A stretch of DNA of 19,353 bases, taken from a bacterium. Its GTDB lineage: Bacteria > Patescibacteriota > Minisyncoccia > Moranbacterales > DUUL01. Both the position numbers and the translations under genes were made by a program. Every line of letters starts with the position of its first letter. The first letter of the stretch is position 1. The DNA lies in NCBI GenBank assembly GCA_030641245.1, contig DAOWHU010000052.1, forward strand, positions 1 through 19,353, read 5' to 3'. The notes under the pieces were generated by a model. The model ran no database searches and was not told the DNA's origin. It was given only the letters and a program-made list of their open reading frames with translations. Of the stretch, positions 6,453-14,830 are shown in pieces.

Positions 6453-7280
6453 TTATTCAATCACCTTAACCTTATACTTAACTCCATGCATTAATCCTGG
6501 AACCGTAATTTCCCCTCTGACATTTGTCATTACTTCTCCTGCAAAAACCCGAGTCTTTTCTGGTCCCAAATAAGCCCATAAATGAACTTTAGTAGCCTCC
6601 TTAAGCCGTTCTCCTTTTTCATTCAACATTCTAGCATTTAAAGTAAACGGAAGAGCAATGTCTCGATCTCCTTCCTTGTACTTAAACTTATATTTTCCAG
6701 GCAAAACGTTGGCTACTTCAAAAACTTGATCTTCATCGGTTCTTCCATAATAAGCGGGGAACCAATCACTATCGTCTACTTGAGATTTACATTTAATTCT
6801 AGTTTTGTTGTCTTTCTGGCTGACACTTGAATTGTCGTTTTCAGTCATTTCAAACTTGTATTTAGTATCGGCGCTCAACCCAGACACTCTCACCCAACCA
6901 TCTTTGTCGGTTTGAACAGTAGAGATAGCAGTTTTAACCCCGCCTGAAGTTTCATAGAACAAATCAATATTGGTCTTTTCTTTTAATCTTCGTCCATCCA
7001 AATCCAACATCCGAGCTCTTATTGCTATAGTTTGACTAGATTTTTGATCAGCATCATCAACTCTAATCTCATACCAACCTGGCAACATGTTTTTAGCTTC
7101 TAAAACCCCTGTATAGTCAGTTCGGGCAGTTCCAGACCGAAACCAATCATTTCCCTGCTCAGTATGAATCTTTACCCGAATATTGCTAGCATTAGTTCCC
7201 GAAAAAGCCTCCGTCGCTAACGGCAACACCAAAAAACCTCCGATCACAAAAATCATCGACTTCAAAATTTTTTGTTTCAT
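6453..7280 (-). CDS. Secreted protein with a duplicated beta-rich domain, unknown function
   Basis: A 275-aa protein with a Sec-type signal peptide (Lys-rich start, hydrophobic 9-21, likely cleavage after ATEA at residue 25). The rest is two copies of one domain, about 34-147 and 161-275. Matching features lie exactly 127 residues apart: DWF at 45 and 172, LPG at 66 and 193, ARML at 89 and 216, G-R/E-RLKE at 96 and 223. Both copies end in KYK followed by hydrophobic alternation. The strand-rich pattern suggests an Ig-like or prealbumin-like fold, but no family is recognised. No cell-wall anchor or lipobox is seen, so it may be exported or periplasmic. An AGGAGG stands 19 bases before the ATG, too far to be an ordinary SD. 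It lies 42 bp after holA in the same direction, probably as the last gene of that transcript. Confidence 0.75.
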   Translation of the reverse strand: MKQKILKSMIFVIGGFLVLPLATEAFSGTNASNIRVKIHTEQGNDWFRSGTARTDYTGVLEAKNMLPGWYEIRVDDADQKSSQTIAIRARMLDLDGRRLKEKTNIDLFYETSGGVKTAISTVQTDKDGWVRVSGLSADTKYKFEMTENDNSSVSQKDNKTRIKCKSQVDDSDWFPAYYGRTDEDQVFEVANVLPGKYKFKYKEGDRDIALPFTLNARMLNEKGERLKEATKVHLWAYLGPEKTRVFAGEVMTNVRGEITVPGLMHGVKYKVKVIE

Positions 7281-7322
7281 ATTTTTTTTTATTTTTTAAC
7301 CCTCCTAATCGTTTAAAGTCTT

Positions 7323-8264
7323 TTAGATTTTAATAACAAAATCTTCCAGAGCTTCTTTTATATTTATTTTCCCAGATTTAGAATTTATGTCAAGCGAAAA
7401 GGCTCTTTGATAAATTTCTTTTACCTGAACTACGCTAAATCTCCCTAGTTGACCTAAAGTTTTTTGAGCTACATAGGGATGCAGACCAATTTTCTGTGCA
7501 ATCACTCGAGAATCAGAGATTCCTTTTTCTCTACAATCCAAAACCAAGGCTAAATTCCTAATTTGAAAAATCATCATTGATAAAATATAGAAACCATCTT
7601 CACCCTGGTTCAATAAAGAGCTCAATATCTCATAGGCCCTTTTCTTATTTTTGTTACCAATTGCGTCCACTAAATCAAAAATCTTTACACTAACCTCACC
7701 ATCGCACATTTCATCAACATCTTTTTCAGTTATAGTTTTTCCCGCTTTAAAATTAATTAATTTTTCTAATTCTCGATCCAACAACCACAAATTCCCGCTG
7801 AGAATCATGGCTAATCTTCGAGAAGCCCTTGGTTCAATTTTCCCAACTCCCTCTAACTTATTTAAAATAAACTTTTCAGCTTCCAGGGGAGTATTTTTTT
7901 TAAATTCCGCTACTTGCCCTTCTTTGCTCAAAAAATTAAATAGTTTAGTTTTTTTTGCTCTACCTCTCCAAGCAATTACCAGCTCTACGCCACCCTTGAG
8001 ATTAAAATCGCTTTTCAAAAATTTTAATATTTTTTCCTGGGAATCTTTATCGAAATCAAAAACATTTTCCAAGACAACCATCTTCTTTTGCACAAAAAGC
8101 CCACTCCCCTGACTTAAAGAATACAAAAAATCTTTGACAGAGTTTTCACCACCGTCAAAGATTTCCACCAAAGCTTGGGGATTTTTCTCTATAAATTCCC
8201 TCTTGAATTTCCATAAAGCCCGTTGAACCAAGAAGTCTTCCTCCCCAAAAAATACTCTCAACAA
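7323..8264 (-). CDS. holA: DNA polymerase III subunit delta (HolA)
   Basis: The 313-aa delta subunit is the wrench of the clamp loader that opens the beta sliding clamp during replication. The N-terminal fold begins LRVFFGEEDFLVQRA, matching the usual YGED/E start of the family, with the central feature VELVIAWRGRAKKTKLFNFL. The middle carries LEKLINFKAGKTITEKDVDEM and the SVKIFDLVDAIGNKNKKRA helix typical of HolA, then the C-terminal collar domain (RNLALVLDCREKG onward). The reading frame opens with TTG at 8264 and no better start is seen. It begins 20 bp after the DUF3048 gene, so they are likely co-transcribed. The partner delta' is encoded separately at 16265-17197. Confidence 0.9.
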   Translation of the reverse strand: MLRVFFGEEDFLVQRALWKFKREFIEKNPQALVEIFDGGENSVKDFLYSLSQGSGLFVQKKMVVLENVFDFDKDSQEKILKFLKSDFNLKGGVELVIAWRGRAKKTKLFNFLSKEGQVAEFKKNTPLEAEKFILNKLEGVGKIEPRASRRLAMILSGNLWLLDRELEKLINFKAGKTITEKDVDEMCDGEVSVKIFDLVDAIGNKNKKRAYEILSSLLNQGEDGFYILSMMIFQIRNLALVLDCREKGISDSRVIAQKIGLHPYVAQKTLGQLGRFSVVQVKEIYQRAFSLDINSKSGKINIKEALEDFVIKI

Positions 8265-8284
8265 AGTTTTTGCTTACTGTTTAC

Positions 8285-9484
8285 TTATTTAACTAGCTCG
8301 TCTGCATAAGAAATTCCTGGATCCCAGTCCACTTTCATATTAGGATAAGCCACGCTCAACCATATCTGACCCGGAACAAACTTAATATCCATTCCATTGG
8401 CATCCGTCAAAATTAACTTCGAGTCCATCTTGGATTTATCCTTACTCCATCGACCTCGAATTTCCTCACCATTCATAAAATAGTAAGCCTCCCCAGAATC
8501 CACACTGTCATACCAAGGATCCCCTAATTCTACATTATTGTAATGAGGATCCTCTTTCATATTATTATCCTTGGCCAACAACACTACAACATTTTTAGGA
8601 GTAATTAAATTTCCGTTATTTCGATCAGTCTGCCTTTCTCCTCCCCAATATCGAATATAGGAATTGGTAGTCCTGTCATAATCATAAGAAACTTCTAAGT
8701 CCCCAGGATAGCCAATCTCCAAATTTCCTTTTTCAATTCGTTTTTCTTCTGGTAATTCAACTTGATGAGGATAACCTTCGAAATGACTTTCTGTTCGATA
8801 ACCAAAGTCTTGAATTCCTCTTAAAAGTTCATCGAATTTGGCATAACCGCTATCCACTCCTCGACTCATTCCTTCTTTTCTAAAACAATAACCTACCGCC
8901 GATTGACCAGCATCACCATTGCAATTCAAATTATCGATTACTTTATCGTTCAAATTTCCGATAAAAGAATCCAGAGCGGCCCTTCCCCAGTGAACAAAAA
9001 TAGCGTCAAAACCTTTCGCCAGATGAACAAAATCGGGTCGGGCACTTCGCATTGAACCAACTTCTTCTGGATTTCCGCAAATATAGATCGACATCAATCG
9101 AGTAAACCCAGTAGTCAAAACCGGCATTTCAATCACCATATCAGCATCGAATATTCCAGCCGCTGGTCGAGCCGGAACATCAGCTGGTTGCATTACCGCA
9201 ATCGGTCTTCGATTCCAATTTTCACAAGCTAAGCCAGAAATTGGACTAACTTCTCCCTCGTTAATAGGAGCTTGCCGAACGCTTCCCGGATCAATTTCTA
9301 TTAATTCACCTTTTCGAGAATTTTTGCTACCAATAGCCCACCAGGCTACAGCAGCCACAAAAATGATAACACTCAAAAAAGCCACCCATTTTTTCCAAGA
9401 AACCTCTTTTCCTCCTTCTGGTTCTTGACCAACATTAGGCTGATCAGCAAATTGCTTCTCGTAATCATTCGGATCTATATTCAT
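8285..9484 (-). CDS. Membrane-anchored DUF3048 (YerB-like) protein
   Basis: This 399-aa protein has a short acidic cytoplasmic tail, one transmembrane anchor (about 32-52) and a large outer part. From about residue 84 it matches what I know of DUF3048: NRRPIAVMQPADVPARPAAG, then GSMRSARPDFVHLAKGFDAIFVHWG, and a C-terminal part with NVVVLLAKDNNMKEDP and a final W-D-PG motif. B. subtilis YerB is the named relative. The biochemical role of the family is not known to me, but an envelope location is clear. B. subtilis YerB is a lipoprotein; here a membrane helix replaces the lipobox. No SD precedes the ATG. It appears to be the first gene of a DUF3048-holA-secreted protein transcript ending at the 6402-6431 terminator. 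Confidence 0.85.
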   Translation of the reverse strand: MNIDPNDYEKQFADQPNVGQEPEGGKEVSWKKWVAFLSVIIFVAAVAWWAIGSKNSRKGELIEIDPGSVRQAPINEGEVSPISGLACENWNRRPIAVMQPADVPARPAAGIFDADMVIEMPVLTTGFTRLMSIYICGNPEEVGSMRSARPDFVHLAKGFDAIFVHWGRAALDSFIGNLNDKVIDNLNCNGDAGQSAVGYCFRKEGMSRGVDSGYAKFDELLRGIQDFGYRTESHFEGYPHQVELPEEKRIEKGNLEIGYPGDLEVSYDYDRTTNSYIRYWGGERQTDRNNGNLITPKNVVVLLAKDNNMKEDPHYNNVELGDPWYDSVDSGEAYYFMNGEEIRGRWSKDKSKMDSKLILTDANGMDIKFVPGQIWLSVAYPNMKVDWDPGISYADELVK

Positions 9485-9579
9485 ATTTGTTTTTAAAAAT
9501 TATTTAAAATGCTAAAACGTAGCTTATTTCTAATTTATAATTTCCCATCAATACTAAAATTTGCCGAATTGAAACAAAA

Positions 9580-9649
9580 GTTACCCGTCATCTGTCAACC
9601 GTCACCAATGACTGACAGCCGATAACTGATGACTGCCTATTGATAACTC
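9580..9649. repeat. Array of ten degenerate 7-bp repeats
   Basis: Reading minus-strand, the 70 bp divide into ten consecutive 7-mers that mostly fit NRGTNAY (for example CAGTCAT twice, CAGTTAT, GAGTTAT, AGATGAC). Because units of both senses occur, inner parts also pair: CTGTCA/TGACAG and GTCA/TGAC around a CCAA loop. It fills the gap between mutM and the DUF3048 gene. No ORF is seen in it. Confidence 0.5.
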
Positions 9650-9691
9650 ATCTTGTACAAAATCCAAAAAGAACAAAATCGAGCAACTTAA

Positions 9692-10555
9692 TTATTTCTG
9701 ACAAGATTCGCACCAAAACGTTCCTCTTTGCCCAATTGTAGCCCTTTCCACCGTCCCATCACATCTAAAGCACTCTTGACCCTTCCTATTATACACTTTT
9801 AAAACTTTTTGAAAACCCCCTGGCGCACCCTTCGAATCTCGATAATCGCTATCGGAAGTTCCCCGCAACTCAATCGCCCTTTCAAGAATTCGAACAATAG
9901 CTTGATACAATTTCCCAACTTCTTTCTTGGTTAAACTCCCCGCTTTTCGATTCGGATTGATCCAAGCTTCGAACAAAGCTTCTGAAGCATAAATATTCCC
10001 CACCCCCACAATCAAAGCCTGATCCATTATCAACATTTTAATATTTTTCCTTTTTCTATCACGAGTTAACTTCCAAAAATATTCAATGTTAAATTTTTCT
10101 TCTAACGGTTCAACTCCCAATTTTTGCAATTCTAAATCTTCTCCAAGTTTATTTATTCTAATCAATCTAATTTTTCCAAATTTTCTCAAATCAGAAAATT
10201 CCAACTGCGCTTTTTTGTCGAAGAACCCTGTTTCTAAATACCAAATATGCCGAATATACAGATTAACTCTTTCCTTGAAATATTTGTTGTCCGCCGTTTT
10301 TTCATTTTTGAACAAAAGATGCCCAGTCATTTTCAAGTGAATCAACATCACCCAACTATCACCTAAAAATACTAAAATGTTTTTTCCTCGTCGTTCTACT
10401 TTTTCAATTGTTTGACTAATAATTTTCTTCTTAAAATCGCCCAATGACATCTTGATTGATTTCTCCCAATCCGTCCAAAAATCAACGATTTTATAACCAA
10501 CCGCTTTTTTTCTCAAATCTCTTACAATTGTTTCTACCTCAGGCAATTCAGGCAT
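9692..10555 (-). CDS. mutM: Formamidopyrimidine-DNA glycosylase (MutM/Fpg)
   Basis: This base-excision repair enzyme removes 8-oxoguanine and formamidopyrimidines and nicks the strand by beta/delta-elimination. The 287-aa protein starts MPELPEVETI, supplying the catalytic P2 and E3; K58 in RRGKNILVFL matches the conserved Lys57. The helix-two-turn-helix region contains GVGNIYASEALFEAWINP. The C-terminal zinc finger is intact, with C262, C265, C282 and C285, and R277 is equivalent to the DNA-binding Arg of the GRxT(F/Y)xC motif. All active features are present. It starts 14 bp after the permease gene, so the two are probably co-transcribed. No SD is visible. Confidence 0.97.
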   Translation of the reverse strand: MPELPEVETIVRDLRKKAVGYKIVDFWTDWEKSIKMSLGDFKKKIISQTIEKVERRGKNILVFLGDSWVMLIHLKMTGHLLFKNEKTADNKYFKERVNLYIRHIWYLETGFFDKKAQLEFSDLRKFGKIRLIRINKLGEDLELQKLGVEPLEEKFNIEYFWKLTRDRKRKNIKMLIMDQALIVGVGNIYASEALFEAWINPNRKAGSLTKKEVGKLYQAIVRILERAIELRGTSDSDYRDSKGAPGGFQKVLKVYNRKGQECFRCDGTVERATIGQRGTFWCESCQK

Positions 10556-10569
10556 ACAAACTAATTTTT

Positions 10570-11706
10570 TTATTTTAAAAAACTAATCACCTCCGCCACC
10601 ACTCCTAGAACAAAAGCTAGGCATAAAATTACCGCCAAACTCTTGCTCAAACCCTTATTCAAAACTTTCCGCCTCTTTTTTTTCTTTCTGACTTTGAAGT
10701 AAACTCCAATCAAAATTATTCCATACAGCCCACCCGTAATCGATCCAGTTAAACCTATCACGCTGGTTAAATCTCGCACCCCAATTAAAAATAAAATGAA
10801 AGGAACACTGGCAGCCAAAAACCAAGAAAAATATTTATTCATTCCCTCATCCCACCAATAAACCTCTCGAAGAGACTGAGAAATAACCAGATAAGAAGTC
10901 GTTACTGCTAAAAGCCCAAAAATTAAAGCCAGAGACATTATCCAATTATCCAAATGAGTACTTAATCCGACTAAAACATCCGGACTAGTATTCGCCCCAG
11001 TAACTCCAATCATCAAAAAAGCAAAAAAAGCGATCAAAGCTACCGGTAAAAAAGTCCCCCAAACAATGGCGCTCCGAATTTTACGCTTTTCATTTTTCAA
11101 AAGCCGACAAACTTCTGGAATAGCCGCTTGCCCTCCAATAGCAAAAAATATAACCCCATAAGGCAAAAGCAAATTTTTAAAATTCAATAGACTATAATTA
11201 CTAACATCCCAATAACCAAGACTTCTCCAACTTAAACCGCCAATTGCCAAAATTAATAAAATCGTTAAAACTGCTTCGGCCTTAGCAATCATTTTCAAAC
11301 CAAAAAGAATAACAATAGTTTCAGCTATGAACAACGCTACTGTATAAAAAAACTCCGTCCCACCCCACCAAGGATTTAAGAGTTGATGCAAAAAAATCCC
11401 ACCCAAAATAATGTAGGCGACTAAGGTTCCATGCTTCCCCAAAAGCGAAATCAAAAAGGCAATTCTCTTGAAAGATTTATTAAAATGAATCCCAACAAAG
11501 CCTACCATTCGATGATTCTCGGATGTTGATAAAACAATTTCGGCATAGATTAAATGCAGAATTAGCTGAATACTGTGCAAAATTGGAAAATAAATTAAAA
11601 TAGATAAAATTCCCGCTTTTTGAACGACAAAAGGAACCGTAAAAATACCGGCTCCTAAAATCGTTCCCGCTAAAATCGCCACTGCTTTGAAATAATTCCT
11701 ACTCAT
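10570..11706 (-). CDS. Amino acid permease, aromatic/HAAAP-like (APC superfamily)
   Basis: A 378-aa integral membrane transporter with about 11 predicted helices. The first helix carries AILAGTILGAGIFTVPF, the broken-helix substrate and cation motif of APC transporters, in the form used by the tryptophan/tyrosine (HAAAP) family. Other family-like stretches are FFAIGGQAAIPEVCRLL and a Lys/Arg-rich loop before the final helix. It probably imports amino acids with a proton or cation, useful to a cell with limited biosynthesis, but the substrate is inference. The family is usually near 400 residues, so it is complete. A good promoter lies immediately upstream, so close to the ATG that the mRNA would be leaderless or begin downstream of it. 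It is followed by mutM. Confidence 0.82.
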   Translation of the reverse strand: MSRNYFKAVAILAGTILGAGIFTVPFVVQKAGILSILIYFPILHSIQLILHLIYAEIVLSTSENHRMVGFVGIHFNKSFKRIAFLISLLGKHGTLVAYIILGGIFLHQLLNPWWGGTEFFYTVALFIAETIVILFGLKMIAKAEAVLTILLILAIGGLSWRSLGYWDVSNYSLLNFKNLLLPYGVIFFAIGGQAAIPEVCRLLKNEKRKIRSAIVWGTFLPVALIAFFAFLMIGVTGANTSPDVLVGLSTHLDNWIMSLALIFGLLAVTTSYLVISQSLREVYWWDEGMNKYFSWFLAASVPFILFLIGVRDLTSVIGLTGSITGGLYGIILIGVYFKVRKKKKRRKVLNKGLSKSLAVILCLAFVLGVVAEVISFLK

Positions 11707-11708
11707 TT

Positions 11709-11738
11709 ATTATATTAGTCAAAAGTCTATAAAGTCAA
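11709..11738 (-). promoter_or_regulatory. Promoter abutting the permease start codon
   Basis: On the minus strand TTGACT (11738-11733), an 18-bp spacer and a perfect TATAAT (11714-11709). Only two bases separate the -10 from the annotated ATG. Using the overlapping TAATAT instead leaves five bases, consistent with a leaderless mRNA. Confidence 0.5.
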
Positions 11739-11836
11739 TTTTTAATTTTTAAATTCAAAATATCTCGCACACAAAGTTTAAAAATCAAAATTTGAGGTTT
11801 ATTTAAAAATCAAAAATTACAAAATTAAAAATTTAT

Positions 11837-11871
11837 CATACTACATACTAAATACTAGATACTTAATACTG
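11837..11871. repeat. Five tandem 7-bp repeats next to the polA stop codon
   Basis: Five consecutive 7-mers on the plus strand: CATACTA twice, then AATACTA, GATACTT and AATACTG. The minus-strand consensus is NAGTATN. It ends two bases from the polA stop. The rest of the 11707-11836 gap is A/T-rich with short reiterations of AAAATCAAAA and shows no gene or clear hairpin. Confidence 0.65.
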
Positions 11872-11873
11872 CC

Positions 11874-14576
11874 CTACAGTTCTGCCCAATTATTCCCCGT
11901 CGAAACCTCTACTTTCAACGGCACTTTCAACTGATAAGTTTCCTCCATTGCCTTTTCAACCTCTGCTTTGAATTTATTAACCAGCTTCTCATCAACTTCA
12001 AAAATTAACTCATCGTGAACTTGCAAAATCATTTTAACTTCTTCATCTGTATAATCACCCAAAACTTTTTCCTCCACATCAATCATCGATTTTTTCATAA
12101 TATCAGCTGCCAACCCTTGAATGGGTAAATTAATAGCAATCCTTTCAGCCGCATTTTTCACTTGGAAATTGCTAGAATTAATTCCCCCGACATATCGCCG
12201 TCTTCCCATTTCAGTTTCTACATAGCCAAATTCAGCCGCATACTCTTTAGTCTTATCTAGATATTTTTTTAAAACATTAAAACTTTTCATATACTGCTCA
12301 ATAAAAAATTCGGCTCGCTCTCTAGAAACTCCGCTATCCTGCATAAATCCATAAATTCCCATTCCATACAAAACTCCAAAATTCAAAGACTTAGCCTCCT
12401 TCCGTTGTTCCTTGGTAACCTCTTCCAATTTAATACCATTAACCCAAGCCGCAGTAGCTTGATGAATATCACGGTCATTTTGAAAAATATCAATCATTTT
12501 CGGATCACCAGAAACATGAGCAGCTACTCGTAAATCAATCTGGGAATAGTCCACTGCCACTAACTTCTTCCCTTCCGACGCTACAAAAGCGGTTCGAATC
12601 ATTTGAGCTAATTCCCCCTTCCGAGGAATATTTTGCAAATTAGGCTCCGAGGAAGACAACCGTCCCGTCGCCGCTACAGTTTGATTAAAGGTAGTATGAA
12701 TCCGATTATCGTCAGCAATCAATTTTGGGAAGGCATCCGCATAAGTCGTTTTCAGTTTAAAAATTTCTCGATACCTTTCGATTTTAGCAATCACTGGATG
12801 TTTTTTCTCAATTTTTTTAAGCTGACCAGCATTAGTAGAAAATCCGATCTTGCCTTTTTTAATTCCCTCTGTCGAAATTTTTAATTTATCATACAAAACT
12901 CCCGCCAATTGAATAGGAGAATTAATATTAAATTCTTGTCCTGAAAGCTCAAAAATATCTTTTTCCAATTTTTTAACTTCTTGATCAGTTATTCTCGAAA
13001 CTTCTTCAAAAATTTTTCGATCAACCTGCATTCCCCAAAATTCCATTTCAGCCAAAATCTTCATCAAAGGATTTTCTAACTCCTCCAAAAGTTTTTTCAG
13101 ATTTCCCGTTTTACCATCCGTCTTATTTTCCATTTGTTCCTGACTGATTACCTCAATTTTCCCCCGATACTCTCCGTAGAGTTTATAGATCCAAACTGCT
13201 TGCTCTAGCAATTCTTTTTGTTTTGACTCCGAGTCATCAACCAACAAACTAGCCTGGCCAGTCTTCGTAGTCCTATATTTTAATTCTTCGCCAAATTCTT
13301 CAAAAACTAATTTTTCTAATTTATTTCCTGTTCCAGCGCTTATTAAATAACTGGCAATCTGAACATCAAAAAAGTTATTTAGAAAATCTTTTGAATCACC
13401 CTGAACTTCTTTGATGAAATAACTTAAACTATTTTTAATATCATAACCAATTTTCAAAATTTTAGGGTCTCTCAAAATCTCACTAAACTTTTTAGCCCAC
13501 TTTCCACCCACAAAATAGCTTACAAATTCATCTCCCTTCTTCAACGCTATCCCAATTCCATTAAGCTTCCGAGAACCCTCTTTGTTTTGAAAAGAAATCG
13601 CTATTTTTTTAGTTTTTTGAGCCATTTCAACCATTTTTTCCCAATCAGACTTATTCTGAATATCTTGATAGCCCTCTATTCTAAAGGCTTTCTGGGCTTG
13701 GTAATTGTCCCCAGAGAAGAATCTTTTCAACAAAGACTTGAATTCTAAACTGATCAAAAATTGACGAAATTTCTCGCTACTAAGACTTTCCCTCCGACTT
13801 TTTTCTAAATTAAAATTAAGTTTTATGTCCTGTTTAATCTCGGCCAATTCCTGACTTAAAAAAGCTTTTTCTTTATCAACTTTCAATTTCTTCTTAACCG
13901 CTTCAGAAGAAACTTTTTCCAAATTGGCATAAAGATTTTCCAATGTTCCATATTCCAAAATCAAATCAGTGGCAGTTTTGTCCCCTACTCCAGCCACTCC
14001 AGGGATATTATCAGATGGGTCGCCCCGCAAAGCTTTATAATCGACAACTTGATCTGGCTTTATTTTAAATTTTTCAACAACTTTTTTTTCGTCAAAAATC
14101 ACCGGATCGTTAATACCTCGCCCTAAAGTAAAAATTTTAGTATTATCATTTACCAACTGTAAAGTGTCTTTATCTCCAGTTACAATATATTTCTCAATTT
14201 CTTTGTTATTATTCAAAGATTTAGAGAGACTCCCAATCACATCGTCGGCCTCAAAACCTTCTTTCTGATAAATCGGAATGTCGCAAGATCGCAAAAATTG
14301 TCGCACCAGTGGAATTTGAGCATACAGATCATCCGGGGCTTTTTTTCGATTAGCCTTGTAGTCTTTATATATTTTGTGGCGAAAAGTTTTTTTAGGTAAA
14401 TCAAAAGTAGCCACGATATAATCTGGCTTAACATGTTCAATAGCATTGTTCAAAGTTGAAATATAACCATAAACCGCATTCACCAAAACTCCTTTTTTTG
14501 TAGTAAAAGGCGGCAAGGCGTGATAAGCCCGATGAATTAAAGCATTGGAATCGATTATTAAAATTTTCTTTGGCAT
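11874..14576 (-). CDS. polA: DNA polymerase I with 5' nuclease and degenerate 3'-5' exonuclease domain
   Basis: This 900-aa repair and Okazaki-fragment polymerase has a 5'-3' nuclease domain (about 1-290) containing DSNALIHRAYHALPPF, YKANR, GFEADDVIG and GDKDTLQLV, all intact, plus the GDPSDNIPGVAGVG helix-hairpin-helix. The exonuclease-like domain (about 310-490) lacks the metal-binding DxE: the motif I position reads ISFQNK, and the Asp residues of the other motifs are not seen, so proofreading is probably absent, as in Taq polymerase. The polymerase domain is complete: motif A with D676 (VDYSQIDLR), O-helix K729/F733/Y737 (KSLNFGVLYG), and motif C with D855 (QVHDEL). Phe at 733 is the usual dNTP-selecting residue. 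No SD precedes the ATG. A terminator and a structured repeat separate it from the L,D-transpeptidase gene. Confidence 0.97.
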   Translation of the reverse strand: MPKKILIIDSNALIHRAYHALPPFTTKKGVLVNAVYGYISTLNNAIEHVKPDYIVATFDLPKKTFRHKIYKDYKANRKKAPDDLYAQIPLVRQFLRSCDIPIYQKEGFEADDVIGSLSKSLNNNKEIEKYIVTGDKDTLQLVNDNTKIFTLGRGINDPVIFDEKKVVEKFKIKPDQVVDYKALRGDPSDNIPGVAGVGDKTATDLILEYGTLENLYANLEKVSSEAVKKKLKVDKEKAFLSQELAEIKQDIKLNFNLEKSRRESLSSEKFRQFLISLEFKSLLKRFFSGDNYQAQKAFRIEGYQDIQNKSDWEKMVEMAQKTKKIAISFQNKEGSRKLNGIGIALKKGDEFVSYFVGGKWAKKFSEILRDPKILKIGYDIKNSLSYFIKEVQGDSKDFLNNFFDVQIASYLISAGTGNKLEKLVFEEFGEELKYRTTKTGQASLLVDDSESKQKELLEQAVWIYKLYGEYRGKIEVISQEQMENKTDGKTGNLKKLLEELENPLMKILAEMEFWGMQVDRKIFEEVSRITDQEVKKLEKDIFELSGQEFNINSPIQLAGVLYDKLKISTEGIKKGKIGFSTNAGQLKKIEKKHPVIAKIERYREIFKLKTTYADAFPKLIADDNRIHTTFNQTVAATGRLSSSEPNLQNIPRKGELAQMIRTAFVASEGKKLVAVDYSQIDLRVAAHVSGDPKMIDIFQNDRDIHQATAAWVNGIKLEEVTKEQRKEAKSLNFGVLYGMGIYGFMQDSGVSRERAEFFIEQYMKSFNVLKKYLDKTKEYAAEFGYVETEMGRRRYVGGINSSNFQVKNAAERIAINLPIQGLAADIMKKSMIDVEEKVLGDYTDEEVKMILQVHDELIFEVDEKLVNKFKAEVEKAMEETYQLKVPLKVEVSTGNNWAEL

Positions 14577-14663
14577 GGAACAAATACAGTTACTTATACG
14601 AGTTCATTCTACTACAAGGAGACACTTATTGAAAAAAACAGGCTTTAATCACAAATTCTGAAC

Positions 14664-14683
14664 AAAAAACCTACGGTTTTTTT
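14664..14683. terminator. Hairpin terminator between the transpeptidase gene and polA
   Basis: AAAAAACC, loop TAC, then GGTTTTTT form an 8-bp stem with A/T-runs on both sides. It lies downstream of the L,D-transpeptidase gene and element A and upstream of polA on the minus strand. Confidence 0.65.
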
Positions 14684-14710
14684 AGCTTTTGATTTTTATA
14701 CATTCGCAAA

Positions 14711-14829
14711 AGGCTTATACGTTTGAGTGCAATTTGAGGCGAATTTGAGCACCGAACGAAATGTACTAGATAGTACATTGAGAGAGTAGCGGAAAATCCA
14801 ACAAAAAAGTGCGCCAAACGTATGAGTCT
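14711..14829. other. Structured intergenic element, copy A
   Basis: This 119-nt element begins one base after the L,D-transpeptidase stop codon (minus-strand sense). The ends pair over 15 positions (14711-14725 with 14815-14829). Read as plus-strand RNA all 15 pair, two as G-U. A central hairpin AATGTACT/AGTACATT has an AGAT loop (14760-14779), and GCAC (14749-14752) can pair with GTGC (14809-14812). The core matches copy B at 16142-16258: GAATTTGAG, GAAATGTACT, GTACATTGAG and CGGAAAAT occur in the same order and spacing. It could be a structured RNA, a REP-like repeat or a 3'-UTR element; no family is recognised. Confidence 0.65.
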
Positions 14830-14830
14830 C

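Noticed and set aside
7300..7306. AGGAGGG upstream of the secreted duplicated-domain protein as its SD
   Set aside because: It is 19 bases from the ATG, beyond normal spacing, and no nearer in-frame start fits the signal peptide.
7651..8112. 153-codon plus-strand ORF opposite holA
   Set aside because: It is a low-complexity Ser/Phe/Leu-rich antisense shadow of a well-supported gene, without SD or promoter. The same applies to other antisense frames at 603-938, 4209-4448, 10086-10340 and 18215-18427.
9580..9649. CRISPR-like array
   Set aside because: Unit length is only 7 bp with no spacers and no cas genes nearby.
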